64,000 nucleotides of DNA from assembly GCA_023132365.1 (NCBI GenBank), contig JAGLYJ010000001.1:1-64000 (forward strand), in the 5' to 3' direction. The DNA is from Mycoplasmatota bacterium (GTDB lineage: Bacteria > Bacillota_I > Bacilli_A > Izemoplasmatales > Hujiaoplasmataceae). The position numbers and the translations under genes are program-made. Below are positions 1 to 9,539 of this stretch, in pieces. Below the pieces are notes generated by a model. The model was not told where the DNA came from and did not search any database. It was given only the letters and a program-made list of their open reading frames with translations. How positions within the stretch are numbered: the stretch's first letter is position 1; each line of letters starts with the position of its first letter.

Positions 1-924
1 TTGCAGGAAGCAGATTGGGATGTTTATACCGCTATTGTTCCTGACGGAGAGGAATATAAATCGCAGGCAGAAATAAGCAAACTGTATAATGTTTGTATAG
101 AAAAAAAATTAGACCGAAAATCGACTATACTTGCTTTAGGAGGAGGTGTAATCGGGGATTTGGCTGGTTTTCTTGCCGCTACTATTTTCAGGGGAGTTTC
201 CTTTATACAGGTTCCTACTACCTTGCTGGCACAGGTAGATGCCTCTATTGGTGGTAAAGTGGGGATAAATCATCCGCGGGGGAAAAATTTAATTGGTGCC
301 TTTTATCAACCTAAGGCAGTGCTTATTGATTTGAATGTTTTAAAAACGTTGCCCCAACGGGAATTAAAGATAGGATTAGCCGAAATAATTAAATATGGGG
401 TTATTAGTGATAAAGATTTATTTCTTTATCTGGAAGAAAATATACAGAAAATAAAAGAATTGGATTTGGATTGTTTAGAACATATAATTCAGCGGTCAGA
501 TGATATAAAAGCGTTAGTAGTTCAAGAAGATGAGCAGGAAAAGGATTTAAGAAGAATTTTAAATTATGGCCATACAGCCGGTCATGTAATAGAAACGATG
601 ATGGGGTACAAAGGATATAAACACGGAGAAGCAGTGGCGGTGGGGATGATAATAGCTAATCGGATTGCCCAGAAATTAGGAATGCTTAACGTTCAGGATA
701 CTCAAAGAATAAAAAAACTGATTGAAAGGGCAGGGTTACCCACGCAAGTAGCAGAAAAATTGGCACTAGATGAGTTTATGAGTATTTTAAAATTAGATAA
801 AAAAGTTGAGGCAGGAAAGGTTAATTTTGTTTTACCGGTTGAAATAGGAAAAGTAGTCATTCGTAATGACGTTCCGGAAGAGATGGTCAGGGAAATAATA
901 AAAGATGTTTGTAAATGTAATTAA
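1..924 (+). CDS. aroB: 3-dehydroquinate synthase, 5' end outside window
   Basis: Second step of the shikimate pathway: DAHP to 3-dehydroquinate, using NAD and a divalent metal. The reading frame is open from base 1, so the start lies upstream. The nucleotide-binding GGGVIGD is near codon 48 and VPTTLLAQVDASIGGKVG follows. The metal ligands fit Glu at codon 128 (GLAEIIKYG), His at 191 (NYGHTAGH) and His at 208 (HGEAVAVG). Their spacing of 63 and 17 equals that of E. coli Glu184/His247/His264, so about 56 N-terminal residues are missing. It is first of five same-strand genes (aroB-aroQ-pepQ-efp-accB), an order familiar from Clostridia. GC content and CGG Arg codons are higher than in most of the window. 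Confidence 0.95.
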   Translation: MQEADWDVYTAIVPDGEEYKSQAEISKLYNVCIEKKLDRKSTILALGGGVIGDLAGFLAATIFRGVSFIQVPTTLLAQVDASIGGKVGINHPRGKNLIGAFYQPKAVLIDLNVLKTLPQRELKIGLAEIIKYGVISDKDLFLYLEENIQKIKELDLDCLEHIIQRSDDIKALVVQEDEQEKDLRRILNYGHTAGHVIETMMGYKGYKHGEAVAVGMIIANRIAQKLGMLNVQDTQRIKKLIERAGLPTQVAEKLALDEFMSILKLDKKVEAGKVNFVLPVEIGKVVIRNDVPEEMVREIIKDVCKCN

Positions 925-966
925 AAAAATCAGCCGAAAATATTAAGAAACGGAGGGAATAATATA

Positions 967-1407
967 ATGAAAAAAATATTGGTAATTCACGGTCCTAATT
1001 TAAATCTGTTAGGTGATCGGGAATCTAAGTTTTATGGAACAAACACTTTAGAAGAAATTAATCAGCAGATAAAGAAATTAGCAAAGGAATTAGATTGTAA
1101 GGTAGAGTTTTTACAATCAAATCACGAAGGGATAATTGTTGATGTTATTGGTGCTTCTAAAGGAAAAGTAGATGTGATTATTATTAATCCGGCAGCTTTT
1201 ACCCATACCAGTGTGGCTATTCGGGATGCTGTGTCGGGAGTGAAAATTCCTACTATCGAGGTTCATTTGTCCAATATTTACAGTCGGGAGGAATTCAGAG
1301 CCAAATCATTAATTGCTCCGGCAGTAAAGGGACAGATAAGCGGTTTTGGAGTAAACAGCTATTTATTAGCGCTTCGGGTAGCAGTAACTCTGATTAAAGA
1401 AAAATGA
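967..1407 (+). CDS. aroQ: 3-dehydroquinate dehydratase, type II
   Basis: Converts 3-dehydroquinate to 3-dehydroshikimate, the step after AroB. At 146 residues it has the usual type II length. Seen are HGPNLNLLG (residues 8-16), the Arg18/Tyr23 pair in DRESKFYG where the family normally has RExxYG, the NPAAFTHTS substrate loop, and EVHLSN with the catalytic His near residue 102. The ATG follows a GGAGGG ribosome site at 952-957. Its last codon overlaps the start of the next gene by 4 bases, indicating translational coupling. Together with aroB this means a shikimate pathway in the donor of this block; no other aromatic genes occur in the window. Confidence 0.95.
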   Translation: MKKILVIHGPNLNLLGDRESKFYGTNTLEEINQQIKKLAKELDCKVEFLQSNHEGIIVDVIGASKGKVDVIIINPAAFTHTSVAIRDAVSGVKIPTIEVHLSNIYSREEFRAKSLIAPAVKGQISGFGVNSYLLALRVAVTLIKEK

Positions 1408-2453
1408 AGATAAGAATTGAGTATTTAAGAAAAGTTTTACGAGAAAAGAAATTAGAGGCATTTCTAATTCATAACCCCTCTAATTTCTTTTATTTTACCG
1501 GGATCAGGTTAGATGCTGGTTTTCTTTTAGTGACTTCTTCCCGGGCATTGATTTTTGTTCCGGAATTGTTATTTACCGAAGCTAAGCGGCGGGTAAAAAA
1601 TTTGGCAGTGGTAAATCTGAATAAGCAGAATAAAATAGCGGATTATATCCGTCGGAATAAGATAAAATCTTTGGGTGTAGAAAGTTCTATCAGTATAAAT
1701 TCGTGGAGGCAGTTAAAAAGAGAACTTAAGGGAATTAATGTTGTTTTACAAAACAATCTTTCTGAAAAGCTTCGTTTGAAAAAAGATAAAAAAGAAATAG
1801 CCCTGATTAAAAAAAGTGCTTGTATGGCGGTAAAAACCTGGCATCACATAAAAAGCTGGGTTAGAAGCGGCAAAAAGGAATGGGAAATTTATAATGAGAT
1901 TACCCGTTTTATAACAAAACAAGGTAAAGATTGGGGGATTTCCTTTGAGCCTATTGTTGCTTCCGGCAAAGAAAATACTGTTTTTCCCCATTATCGGTTA
2001 AGAAAAAGAGAAGTCAAACAAAGAGATATAATCCTGGTTGATTTTGGGTGTGAATATTGCGGGTATAAAAGTGACTTGACAAGGATGATTTTTTTAGGTA
2101 GAATCAACAAATCTCATCAGCGTATATATGATTTATTGGGTGAGGCAAGGAATAGGGTTTTAGATAAGATAAGACCCGGGGTAAAATGTAGTGTTTTGGA
2201 TAATACGGCAAGAGCAGTAATTAAAAAAGGCGGGTATGGTAAATTTTTTGTTCATGGGTTGGGACATGGTGTGGGTATAGATGTTCATGAATTGCCGTAT
2301 TTAAATAACAAAAGTGAGGAAATTTTGGAAGAAGGAATGGTTTTTACCGTGGAGCCGGGAATTTATGTTCCCGGGATAGGCGGGATGCGTATTGAGGATA
2401 TGGTTTTGGTTACTAAAACAGGATGTAAAATACTTACGGAGGAGAAGGAATGA
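1404..2453 (+). CDS. pepQ: M24 family Xaa-Pro peptidase
   Basis: Cytosolic metallopeptidase releasing the N-terminal residue before proline. The N-terminal creatinase-like domain (roughly 1-125) starts with [16 protein letters not shown] and FFYFTG. The C-terminal pita-bread domain carries the five dinuclear metal ligands: Asp in [15 protein letters not shown] (two Asp), His in [13 protein letters not shown], Glu in TVEPGIY and Glu in RIEDMV. Length 349 fits the family. Whether it acts on dipeptides (PepQ) or longer peptides (PepP) cannot be decided from sequence alone. It overlaps aroQ upstream and efp downstream by 4 bases each. The pepQ-efp pair is very common in Firmicutes and helps recycle or translate proline-rich sequences. 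Confidence 0.88.
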   Translation: MKIRIEYLRKVLREKKLEAFLIHNPSNFFYFTGIRLDAGFLLVTSSRALIFVPELLFTEAKRRVKNLAVVNLNKQNKIADYIRRNKIKSLGVESSISINSWRQLKRELKGINVVLQNNLSEKLRLKKDKKEIALIKKSACMAVKTWHHIKSWVRSGKKEWEIYNEITRFITKQGKDWGISFEPIVASGKENTVFPHYRLRKREVKQRDIILVDFGCEYCGYKSDLTRMIFLGRINKSHQRIYDLLGEARNRVLDKIRPGVKCSVLDNTARAVIKKGGYGKFFVHGLGHGVGIDVHELPYLNNKSEEILEEGMVFTVEPGIYVPGIGGMRIEDMVLVTKTGCKILTEEKE

Positions 2454-3007
2454 TTACTACAGCGGATTTTAGGAATGGAATGAATATTGTATTGAATAAA
2501 CAACTTTTTAATATTGTCTGGTTTCAACACCATAAACCGGGTAAAGGAGGGGCGATAGTTAGGGTAAAATTAAAAAATATTAAAACCGGACAAATCCTGG
2601 AGAGAACTTTTCGGGCAGGGGAAAAAGTAGAGGATGCAAGATTAGAATCAAAAAAGAAAACTTTTTTGTATGCCACCAGGGACGAATATAATTTTATGGA
2701 TATGGAGACTTATGAACAGTTTGTGCTTACCAAAGAACAGCTAAAAGATAAGGTGAATTTTTTGATAGAAAATATGGAGGTTTCCGTGTTGTGGTATAAT
2801 GGGGAAGTAATTGGGATAGAATTGCCCATTACGGTAGATCTTAAGGTTGTTTATACAGAACCGGGTTTAAAAGGAAATACTGCTTCTTCTACTACTAAAC
2901 CGGCGACGTTAGAAACGGAATTGGTAATACAGGTTCCTTTGTTTGTTAATATTGATGATGTTGTGCGGGTGGATACCCGTAATGGAGAGTATTTACAAAG
3001 AGTGTAA
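2450..3007 (+). CDS. efp: Translation elongation factor P
   Basis: EF-P binds between the ribosomal P and E sites and relieves stalling at polyproline. The 185-residue length and three-domain layout are standard. The modification loop HKPGKGGA places Lys32 at the tip, the residue modified in many bacteria; no modification enzyme is visible in this window. The start overlaps pepQ (ATGA), and the next gene is accB 31 bases on. Codon style matches the aroB-accB block rather than the AT-rich genes after accC. Confidence 0.96.
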   Translation: MITTADFRNGMNIVLNKQLFNIVWFQHHKPGKGGAIVRVKLKNIKTGQILERTFRAGEKVEDARLESKKKTFLYATRDEYNFMDMETYEQFVLTKEQLKDKVNFLIENMEVSVLWYNGEVIGIELPITVDLKVVYTEPGLKGNTASSTTKPATLETELVIQVPLFVNIDDVVRVDTRNGEYLQRV

Positions 3008-3038
3008 TATTTTCGGCTAAGAAATAGTGGGAGGGAAA

Positions 3039-3536
3039 ATGGATTTAAAACAAATGGAAAGTTTTATTCAATTGCTGGATGAAACGGATATTGACGAACT
3101 TGTTTGGGAAAAAGATGGGACAAAAGTTGCTTTTAAGAAGGGAGAAGGACAGAATATTACTCTTAATCAAGGCAAAACCAAGACAGAAAAAAAGCAAATA
3201 ATCAAAGAAGGCGTTACGGGAAAAGATGAGTTGGTAAAGAAAACCTCTTTTAAAGATGTTGACAATGAGTATGTTACTATAAAATCTCCCATGGTGGGAA
3301 CATTCCATATTATTTCTCCGGATAATGTTCCTTTGGTAAAAGAAGGGGATAATATTCAAGTGGGACAAAAAATTTATATTATTGAAGCAATGAAAATTTT
3401 AAAAGGAATTACTTCGGAAAAGAAGGGTAAAATAGTTAAAATTTTAATTGAGAATGGCCATGCGGTGGAGTACGGACAGAGTTTATTTTTAATAGATCCC
3501 CGTAAAATAAAGCAGCAGGAGGGCAAAGATGTTTAA
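3039..3536 (+). CDS. accB: Biotin carboxyl carrier protein of acetyl-CoA carboxylase
   Basis: Carries the biotin that shuttles carboxylate from AccC to AccDA in malonyl-CoA synthesis. The N-terminal helix and a charged linker precede the biotinyl domain (about 90-160). The biotinylation site is EAMK with Lys119, followed by ILKGITSEKKG in place of the more usual LMNEI. I use ATG 3039 because the in-frame GTG at 3027 lies inside its own GGGAGGG ribosome site. The stop overlaps accC by 8 bases. Codon use (CCC, CGT, GGG) still resembles the upstream aro/efp block, so this is the last gene of that style. Confidence 0.93.
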   Translation: MDLKQMESFIQLLDETDIDELVWEKDGTKVAFKKGEGQNITLNQGKTKTEKKQIIKEGVTGKDELVKKTSFKDVDNEYVTIKSPMVGTFHIISPDNVPLVKEGDNIQVGQKIYIIEAMKILKGITSEKKGKIVKILIENGHAVEYGQSLFLIDPRKIKQQEGKDV

Positions 3537-4890
3537 AAAAATATTAATTGCTAATCGGGGAGAAATAGCAGTTAGAATAATAAGAACGTGTAAGTATATG
3601 GGGATTGAAACCGTAGCTGTTTTTAGCGATGTAGATAAAGATAGCTTACATGTTCAATTAGCTGATGAATCAATATGTATTGGTGGAGCTAAAAGTTCTG
3701 ATTCATACTTAAATATGGAAAATATTATTTCAGCGGCCATAGGCACAGGAGCAGAAGCTATTCATCCTGGATATGGTTTTTTAAGTGAAAATAGCGTTTT
3801 CGCTGAACTATGTCTAGAATGTGGCATTGCTTTTATAGGACCAAGGCCTAATGCTATAAAAAAAATGGGAAACAAATCTAAAGCAAGAGAATTAATGATT
3901 CAAGCAAGTATTCCAGTAGTTCCAGGAAGTAATGGAAGTGTTAAGAACCTTGAAGAAGCTAAAAAACTCGCATTGGAAATTGGATTCCCTATTTTAATTA
4001 AAGCTAGTGCTGGCGGTGGCGGTAGAGGAATGCGTGTTGCAAATGATTTGGGTGAGTTTATTACTTCGTTTGAAACTGCAAAAATGGAAGCTAAGAATGC
4101 TTTTGATGATGATACTATGTATCTTGAAAAGTATATCTTGCATCCTAAACATATAGAATTTCAGATTTTAGCTGATAAATATGGTAATGTAATTCATCTT
4201 GGAGAACGCGATTGTTCAATTCAAAGAAGGAATCAGAAAGTTGTTGAAGAAGCACCCAGTCTTATCAGTAATGAACTTCGAAAACAAATGGGAGCTGCAG
4301 CTATCAAAATCTGCAAAAAAGTAAATTATGAAAATGCAGGTACTGTTGAATTTTTGGTGTCTGATAATGAGTTTTATTTTATAGAGATGAACACCAGAAT
4401 TCAAGTTGAGCACCCAATAACAGAAATGATAACAGGTATAGATATTATTAAAGAACAAATCAAAATAGCTACTGGTGAAAAACTTAGCTATAAACAGTCA
4501 GATATATCATTTAATGGACATAGTATTGAATGTAGATTGAATGCTGAAAATCCAAAAAATAGCTTTAGACCATTTCCTGGTAAAGTAAATTTATTTCATA
4601 TGCCATCTGGCATCGGAATAAGATTTGACAGTTTTATCTATAATGATTATGAAGTGCAACCTTACTATGATTCAATGATTGGAAAATTAATTGTTCATGG
4701 TGAAAATAGAAATGAAGCTATCAAGAAAATGCGTGCAACACTAGAAGAATTAGTGGTTGAAGGTATTTTTACTAATCAAAGTTTCTTGTATATGATTATG
4801 CATGACAATGATTATTCAAAAGGTAAATTTGATACTTCTTTTGTGGAAAAGAAATTGGATTCTTTACTGGAGTATGAAGAATATGAATAG
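3529..4890 (+). CDS. accC: Acetyl-CoA carboxylase, biotin carboxylase subunit
   Basis: ATP-dependent carboxylation of biotin on AccB. At 453 residues it is full length: N-terminal KKILIANRGEIAVRIIRT, ATP-grasp glycine loop GGGGRGMR (about 163-170), HIEFQILAD, ERDCSIQRRNQK and the catalytic FIEMNTRIQVEHPITE. Ribosome site GGAGGG at 3518-3523. The first 10-40 codons include a CGG Arg (3553-3555) like the upstream block, but all later Arg codons I read are AGA or CGT/CGC-poor AT-rich style. The protein looks intact and continuous across that change, so any join was made in frame within a very conserved stretch. Confidence 0.96.
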   Translation: MFKKILIANRGEIAVRIIRTCKYMGIETVAVFSDVDKDSLHVQLADESICIGGAKSSDSYLNMENIISAAIGTGAEAIHPGYGFLSENSVFAELCLECGIAFIGPRPNAIKKMGNKSKARELMIQASIPVVPGSNGSVKNLEEAKKLALEIGFPILIKASAGGGGRGMRVANDLGEFITSFETAKMEAKNAFDDDTMYLEKYILHPKHIEFQILADKYGNVIHLGERDCSIQRRNQKVVEEAPSLISNELRKQMGAAAIKICKKVNYENAGTVEFLVSDNEFYFIEMNTRIQVEHPITEMITGIDIIKEQIKIATGEKLSYKQSDISFNGHSIECRLNAENPKNSFRPFPGKVNLFHMPSGIGIRFDSFIYNDYEVQPYYDSMIGKLIVHGENRNEAIKKMRATLEELVVEGIFTNQSFLYMIMHDNDYSKGKFDTSFVEKKLDSLLEYEEYE

Positions 4891-5767
4891 TATATCGAAA
4901 ACTTTAAACAAGAGGAAAAAACTTAAAAAAAACTTAAAAAATAAAATAAGTGAAGGTACATATAATAAAGTTAAGAACTTAGATGTTCCTAAAGGCTTAT
5001 ATGAGAAATGCCCTAGTTGTGATAAGACAATTAATATGAAAAAGAATATAGAAAATGATTATATATGTAATCACTGTGGTAATCATTTTCGCATGAGGGC
5101 TATTGATAGAATAAAATATATCATCGATGAAGATACTTTTGCAGAAAAAGGATTAGGATTTATAACATTGAATCCTCTTTTTCAAGATGGATATGAAGAA
5201 AAATTAGCTAAATATAAAAAAGCAACTAATCTTGATGAAGCATATATATATGGGTTTGGTCAGATATTTGGACAACCATGTGTAATTGGTGTTATGGATA
5301 GTTATTTTTTGATGGGATCTATGGGTAGTGTTGTAGGTGAAAAAGTGACAAAAAGTTTTGAATATGCTATATACAAGAAACTACCAATAGTTATATTTAC
5401 TGCGTCAGGTGGAGCTAGAATGCAAGAGGGAATTTTTAGCTTGATGCAGATGGCTAAAACCAGTTCAGCTGTTGCTAGTCATAGTAATATGGGGCTTCTT
5501 TATATTAGTGTTTTAACTCACCCTACTACTGGAGGAGTAACTGCTAGTTTTGCTACTTTAGGTGATATTATTTTAGCTGAACCAAACGCATTAGTAGGTT
5601 TTGCTGGTCCAAGAGTAATAGAACAAACCATCAATCAAAAACTCCCTGAAGGCTTCCAAAGATCAGAATTTTTGGAAGAAAAAGGTTTTGTTGATAAAGT
5701 AATTCATCGAAAAGATCTTAAACGCAGTCTAGCAAAACTTCTAGCCTTACATAGGAGGTCTTATTAA
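4883..5767 (+). CDS. accD: Acetyl-CoA carboxylase carboxyltransferase, beta subunit
   Basis: With AccA transfers carboxyl from biotin to acetyl-CoA. The N-terminal zinc ribbon is visible as CPSCD and CNHCG, spaced as in AccD. The crotonase fold follows with MDSYFLMGSMGSVVGEK, SGGARMQEG and HPTTGGVTASFA. The frame is open from 4802, but the first 27 codons there lie inside accC and do not resemble AccD. ATG 4883 has GGAG at 4869-4872 at good distance and gives 294 residues, a normal length. The end overlaps accA by one base. Confidence 0.94.
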   Translation: MNSISKTLNKRKKLKKNLKNKISEGTYNKVKNLDVPKGLYEKCPSCDKTINMKKNIENDYICNHCGNHFRMRAIDRIKYIIDEDTFAEKGLGFITLNPLFQDGYEEKLAKYKKATNLDEAYIYGFGQIFGQPCVIGVMDSYFLMGSMGSVVGEKVTKSFEYAIYKKLPIVIFTASGGARMQEGIFSLMQMAKTSSAVASHSNMGLLYISVLTHPTTGGVTASFATLGDIILAEPNALVGFAGPRVIEQTINQKLPEGFQRSEFLEEKGFVDKVIHRKDLKRSLAKLLALHRRSY

Positions 5768-6723
5768 TGGATATATTATCTAAAGAAAAAAAATTAGCTA
5801 AATTAGAAAAACAGATAAATGATTTGGGTGACAGCAAAGCTGTTGAAAAACTCAAGCTTGAAATAGAAAGTTATAAAAAGAAAGAAATGACCAAATTAAC
5901 AGCTTGGGACAGAGTCTTGTTAGCAAGGCATCAAAAACGTCCAACGGCCAAAGATTTTATTAACTATATATCTCCAGATTTTATAGAACTTCATGGTGAT
6001 AGATTATTTAGAGATGATAGAAGTATTATAGGTGGAATTGGAACAATTGATGGAATACCTTTTACAATAATTGCAACACAAAAGGGTAAAAATCTGGAAA
6101 ATAATCTATTAAGAAATTTTGCAATGCCTCACCCAGAAGGGTACAGAAAAGCACTTCGGTTAATGGAACAAGCAGAAAAATTTAAAAGACCAATACTAAC
6201 TTTAATTGACACGCCAGGAGCTTATCCTGGAATTGGAGCTGAAGAAAGAGGGCAAGGGCATGCAATTGCCCAAAATCTCTTTAAAATGTCTCAACTTACT
6301 GTGCCAATCATTGCTGTAGTTATAGGTGAAGGTGGTAGTGGAGGAGCATTAGCACTTGGAGTAGCTAATAGAGTTCTGATGCTAGAAAATGCCATTTATT
6401 CAATTCTTAGCCCAGAAGGCTACGCATCGATTCTTTGGAAGGATTCGACCTTAGCACCTAAAGCTGCAGAAATAATGAAATTAACTGCTCTTGATTTGAA
6501 GGATTTTGAGATTATTGATGAAATAATCAAAGAACCACTAGGAGGAGCGCATTACAATAAAACTGAAACATTTAAAAATACAAAAATAGCTATAATGGCT
6601 GAATTTCATAAATTGAGAAGACTTAGCGGTACAGAACTCCATTATCGTAAGATAACCAAGTTTCGAAATTTTGGATTTTTACAGCGGTTTAATTATGAAA
6701 ATCTTGGAGGAATAAAAAGATGA
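5767..6723 (+). CDS. accA: Acetyl-CoA carboxylase carboxyltransferase, alpha subunit
   Basis: Partner of AccD. Length 318 is usual. A charged N-terminal helical part (1-60) is followed by the crotonase fold with IDTPGAYPGIGAEERGQ, GEGGSGGALALGVANRV and LSPEGYASILWKD, the oxyanion and acetyl-CoA binding segments. It has an AGGAGGT ribosome site at 5753-5759, starts on the last base of accD and ends overlapping fabH (ATGA at 6720-6723). The tight packing implies one transcript from acc to fab genes. Confidence 0.96.
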   Translation: MDILSKEKKLAKLEKQINDLGDSKAVEKLKLEIESYKKKEMTKLTAWDRVLLARHQKRPTAKDFINYISPDFIELHGDRLFRDDRSIIGGIGTIDGIPFTIIATQKGKNLENNLLRNFAMPHPEGYRKALRLMEQAEKFKRPILTLIDTPGAYPGIGAEERGQGHAIAQNLFKMSQLTVPIIAVVIGEGGSGGALALGVANRVLMLENAIYSILSPEGYASILWKDSTLAPKAAEIMKLTALDLKDFEIIDEIIKEPLGGAHYNKTETFKNTKIAIMAEFHKLRRLSGTELHYRKITKFRNFGFLQRFNYENLGGIKR

Positions 6724-7688
6724 TTTTTACTGAAATATTAGGAACAGGAAGTTATACACCAAAAAAAGTTTTGAAGAATGATGATTTAAGCGAATTTGTT
6801 GAAACTAACAATGAATGGATATATTCTAGAACAGGTATTGAAGAAAGACATATATCAACCGGAGAATCAACATTAGATTTAGCTTATGAAGCTTCAACGA
6901 GAGCAATTTCAGCTGCCAAGATTAATAAGAATGAAATTGATTTAATAATTGTTGCTACAGTTACATCTGATTATGCATTTCCTGGAGTGGCTAATTTATT
7001 ACAAGCCAAGCTAGATATTAAAGGAATAACTGCATTTGACATTAACGCAGCTTGTAGTGGATTCATATATGCACTTCAGATAGTAGATAAAATGATTAAA
7101 GGCGGAGGATTCAAAAAAGCCTTAATAGTCGGTTCCGAAACACTTACTAGATTAACTGATTGGTCAGATAGAAATACTTGTGTACTATTTGGTGATGGTG
7201 CTGGAGCTATGATAATTGGTGAAAGTAAGGAAAACAAAATAGTTGATATTATAACTGGTTCTCAAGGGGATGTTGATATGTTGTTATATTGTAAAAACCC
7301 CGAACTTAAAGACCCAATTATTAATCATATAAGCAGGCAAGATCATATTCATATGAAAGGCGCTGAAGTATTTAAATTTGCAACTAGAATTATGCCTTAT
7401 ACCGTTACTTCTTTGATGGAAAGAAATAACATAACTAAAGATGATTTAAATTGCATTATTGCACATCAAGCTAATAAAAGAATTATTGATAAATCTGCTA
7501 AAGATTTAAAAATTGATATGGAGAAGATGTATTTAAATATAAATAAATATGGAAACACATCAGCTGCAAGTGTACCAATTGCTATCGATGAAGCCGTAAA
7601 AACAGGTTTCCTGAAAAAGGGAGATAAATTTATTACTGTTGCATTTGGTGGAGGATTAACTTGGGGCGGAGCATATATAGAATTCTAG
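6720..7688 (+). CDS. fabH: 3-oxoacyl-ACP synthase III
   Basis: Starts fatty acid synthesis by condensing acyl-CoA with malonyl-ACP. The catalytic triad is complete: Cys112 in NAACSGF, His249 in HQANKRI and Asn279 in YGNTSAAS. The C-terminal FGGGLTWGGAY is typical. Length 322. It provides a useful in-window reference for the divergent KAS III-like protein at 50,379, which has replaced the Asn. Overlaps accA by 4 bases; fabK follows after 9 bases with an AGGAGG site. Confidence 0.97.
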   Translation: MIFTEILGTGSYTPKKVLKNDDLSEFVETNNEWIYSRTGIEERHISTGESTLDLAYEASTRAISAAKINKNEIDLIIVATVTSDYAFPGVANLLQAKLDIKGITAFDINAACSGFIYALQIVDKMIKGGGFKKALIVGSETLTRLTDWSDRNTCVLFGDGAGAMIIGESKENKIVDIITGSQGDVDMLLYCKNPELKDPIINHISRQDHIHMKGAEVFKFATRIMPYTVTSLMERNNITKDDLNCIIAHQANKRIIDKSAKDLKIDMEKMYLNINKYGNTSAASVPIAIDEAVKTGFLKKGDKFITVAFGGGLTWGGAYIEF

Positions 7689-7697
7689 GAGGATATT

Positions 7698-8624
7698 ATG
7701 GATTTAAGAGATTTGTTAGGGATAAAGTATCCCATTATTCAAGGTGGAATGGCCAATATAGCAACACATAAACTAGCAGCTGCTGTTAGTAATGCGGGTG
7801 GTTTAGGATTAATTGGAGCTGGAGGCTGGGATGTTGACAGAGTAAGGCAAGAGATTAGAAAAACTAAAGAGTTGACGGATAAACCTTTTGGAGTAAACAT
7901 AATGCTCATGAGTCCTCATGCAAAAGATATTAGTGATTTAGTTATTGAAGAAAATATAAAAATTATAACTACGGGAGCCGGTAATCCAGGTATATACATG
8001 AAGAAATGGAAAGATGCTGGTATTATTGTTATTCCTGTTGTTCCAAGTGTAGCATATGCAAGAAGACTTGAAAGATCTGGAGCTGATGCTCTAGTTGTTG
8101 AAGGCACAGAAGCGGGCGGACATATTGGTGAGATATCAACAATAAATTTAGTCCCTCAAGTTGTTGACGCAGTTAACATACCGGTGATAGCTGCTGGTGG
8201 TATTGCCGACAGTAGAGGGCTTGATGCAGTTTTTGTTTTAGGAGCCAAGGGAGTTCAAATAGGAACTGTTTTATTAGCTAGCGAAGAGTGCCCAGTTCAT
8301 GAAAATTACAAGAATAAAATTTTGAAAGCTAAAGACACAGATACTGTTGTCACTGGTAGACACACTGGTGCACCAGTAAGAGTACTGAAAAATAGAATGG
8401 CAAGAGAATATTTGAATCTAACCAAATATGGAAATGCAAGCCTTGAAGATTTAGAGAAACTAACCTTAGGCTCTCTAAGAAAAGCTGTATTAGACGGAGA
8501 TTTAGATGGCGGTAGTTTTATGGCTGGACAATCGGCTGGATTAGTCAAAGAAATCAGAACTTGTAAAGAAATACTAAAAGATATCTTTGAAAATAGTTTA
8601 GTATATAAAGGAATAATAAAATGA
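7698..8624 (+). CDS. fabK: Enoyl-ACP reductase II (FMN-dependent)
   Basis: Last reduction of the elongation cycle, using FMN and NAD(P)H. It belongs to the nitronate monooxygenase/FabK TIM-barrel family: GIKYPIIQGGMANIA at the N-terminus, GVNIML, EGTEAGGHIGE, and the phosphate loop GGIADSRGLDAVFVLGAKGVQIGT written here in parts (GGIADSRG, GAKGVQIGT). Position in the fab operon between fabH and fabD favours FabK over a nitronate monooxygenase. Enoyl reductases of this type are naturally insensitive to triclosan. Length 308; overlaps fabD by 4 bases. Confidence 0.93.
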   Translation: MDLRDLLGIKYPIIQGGMANIATHKLAAAVSNAGGLGLIGAGGWDVDRVRQEIRKTKELTDKPFGVNIMLMSPHAKDISDLVIEENIKIITTGAGNPGIYMKKWKDAGIIVIPVVPSVAYARRLERSGADALVVEGTEAGGHIGEISTINLVPQVVDAVNIPVIAAGGIADSRGLDAVFVLGAKGVQIGTVLLASEECPVHENYKNKILKAKDTDTVVTGRHTGAPVRVLKNRMAREYLNLTKYGNASLEDLEKLTLGSLRKAVLDGDLDGGSFMAGQSAGLVKEIRTCKEILKDIFENSLVYKGIIK

Positions 8625-9538
8625 AAGTAGCCTTTATGTTTTCTGGCCAGGGATCACAATATTTAGGAATGGGAAAAGAATTATATGATTCTTATGAAAC
8701 TGTAAAAGAAATTTTTGAAAGAGCAAACAAAATTCTTGATTATGATATTAAAAAAGTAATGTTTAAAGATACAGACAAACTTAATAATACTTTGTATACT
8801 CAGACAGCCTTATTCGTTCTGTATCAAGCCATTTTAAAAGTGTTAGATAATAACAATATAAAAGCTGAATATAGCATAGGTCTTAGTTTAGGCGAATATG
8901 GAGCGTATTTACATAACAATGTTTTTGATTTCGAATTAGGCTTGAAGATTATTGAAAAACGCGGATTATATATGAATAGGGCAGCTTCAAGCAACCCTGG
9001 ATTAATGAGTGCAATTATTGGAATGGAAGCTAATGTTCTAGAAGATTTAATAGGAGATGTAGCTGGTTATGTAAAAATTGCTAACTATAATACCTATGGT
9101 CAACTTGTTATAAGCGGCGAAGAAGAAGCGGTTAAAGAATTGAATCAATTGGCACTAGATAATAAAGCAAGAAGAGCTATACTTCTAAATACTAGTGGAG
9201 CATTCCATTCGGATTTAATGAAGGATGCAAGTATTGAATTCGAAAAATATTTAGAAAATATAAATCTAGAACAACCTGATAAAAAATTATTACTTAATGT
9301 AACTGGAGATTTTTATCAAGGAAATATTAAAAAAGCAATGATAGATCAAATAACAAATAGTGTTTTGTTCTATCAAATGATTGAAAAACTAATTGATGAT
9401 GGAGTAGATACCTTTATTGAAATTGGTCCAAAAAGCACTTTGTGTAGTTTTGTAAAAAAAATTAATAAGAATCTTAGAATCTTAAATGTTGAGAATCTTA
9501 AGACGTTAGAATCTACTTTATCTAGAATGGGAGAATAA
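8621..9538 (+). CDS. fabD: Malonyl-CoA:ACP transacylase
   Basis: Loads malonyl groups onto ACP. FSGQGSQYLGMGKEL at the N-terminus, nucleophile Ser89 in GLSLGEYGAYL, His near residue 196 in GAFHSDLM, and the closing FIEIGPKSTLCSFV are all family signatures. Length 305 is normal. The ATG overlaps the fabK stop; fabG starts one base after its own stop codon. Confidence 0.96.
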   Translation: MKVAFMFSGQGSQYLGMGKELYDSYETVKEIFERANKILDYDIKKVMFKDTDKLNNTLYTQTALFVLYQAILKVLDNNNIKAEYSIGLSLGEYGAYLHNNVFDFELGLKIIEKRGLYMNRAASSNPGLMSAIIGMEANVLEDLIGDVAGYVKIANYNTYGQLVISGEEEAVKELNQLALDNKARRAILLNTSGAFHSDLMKDASIEFEKYLENINLEQPDKKLLLNVTGDFYQGNIKKAMIDQITNSVLFYQMIEKLIDDGVDTFIEIGPKSTLCSFVKKINKNLRILNVENLKTLESTLSRMGE

Positions 9539-9539
9539 T

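Noticed and set aside
4802..4882. Longer N-terminus for accD starting inside accC
   Set aside because: Those 27 codons are the out-of-frame end of accC, have no ribosome site and no similarity to AccD; ATG 4,883 gives the normal start.
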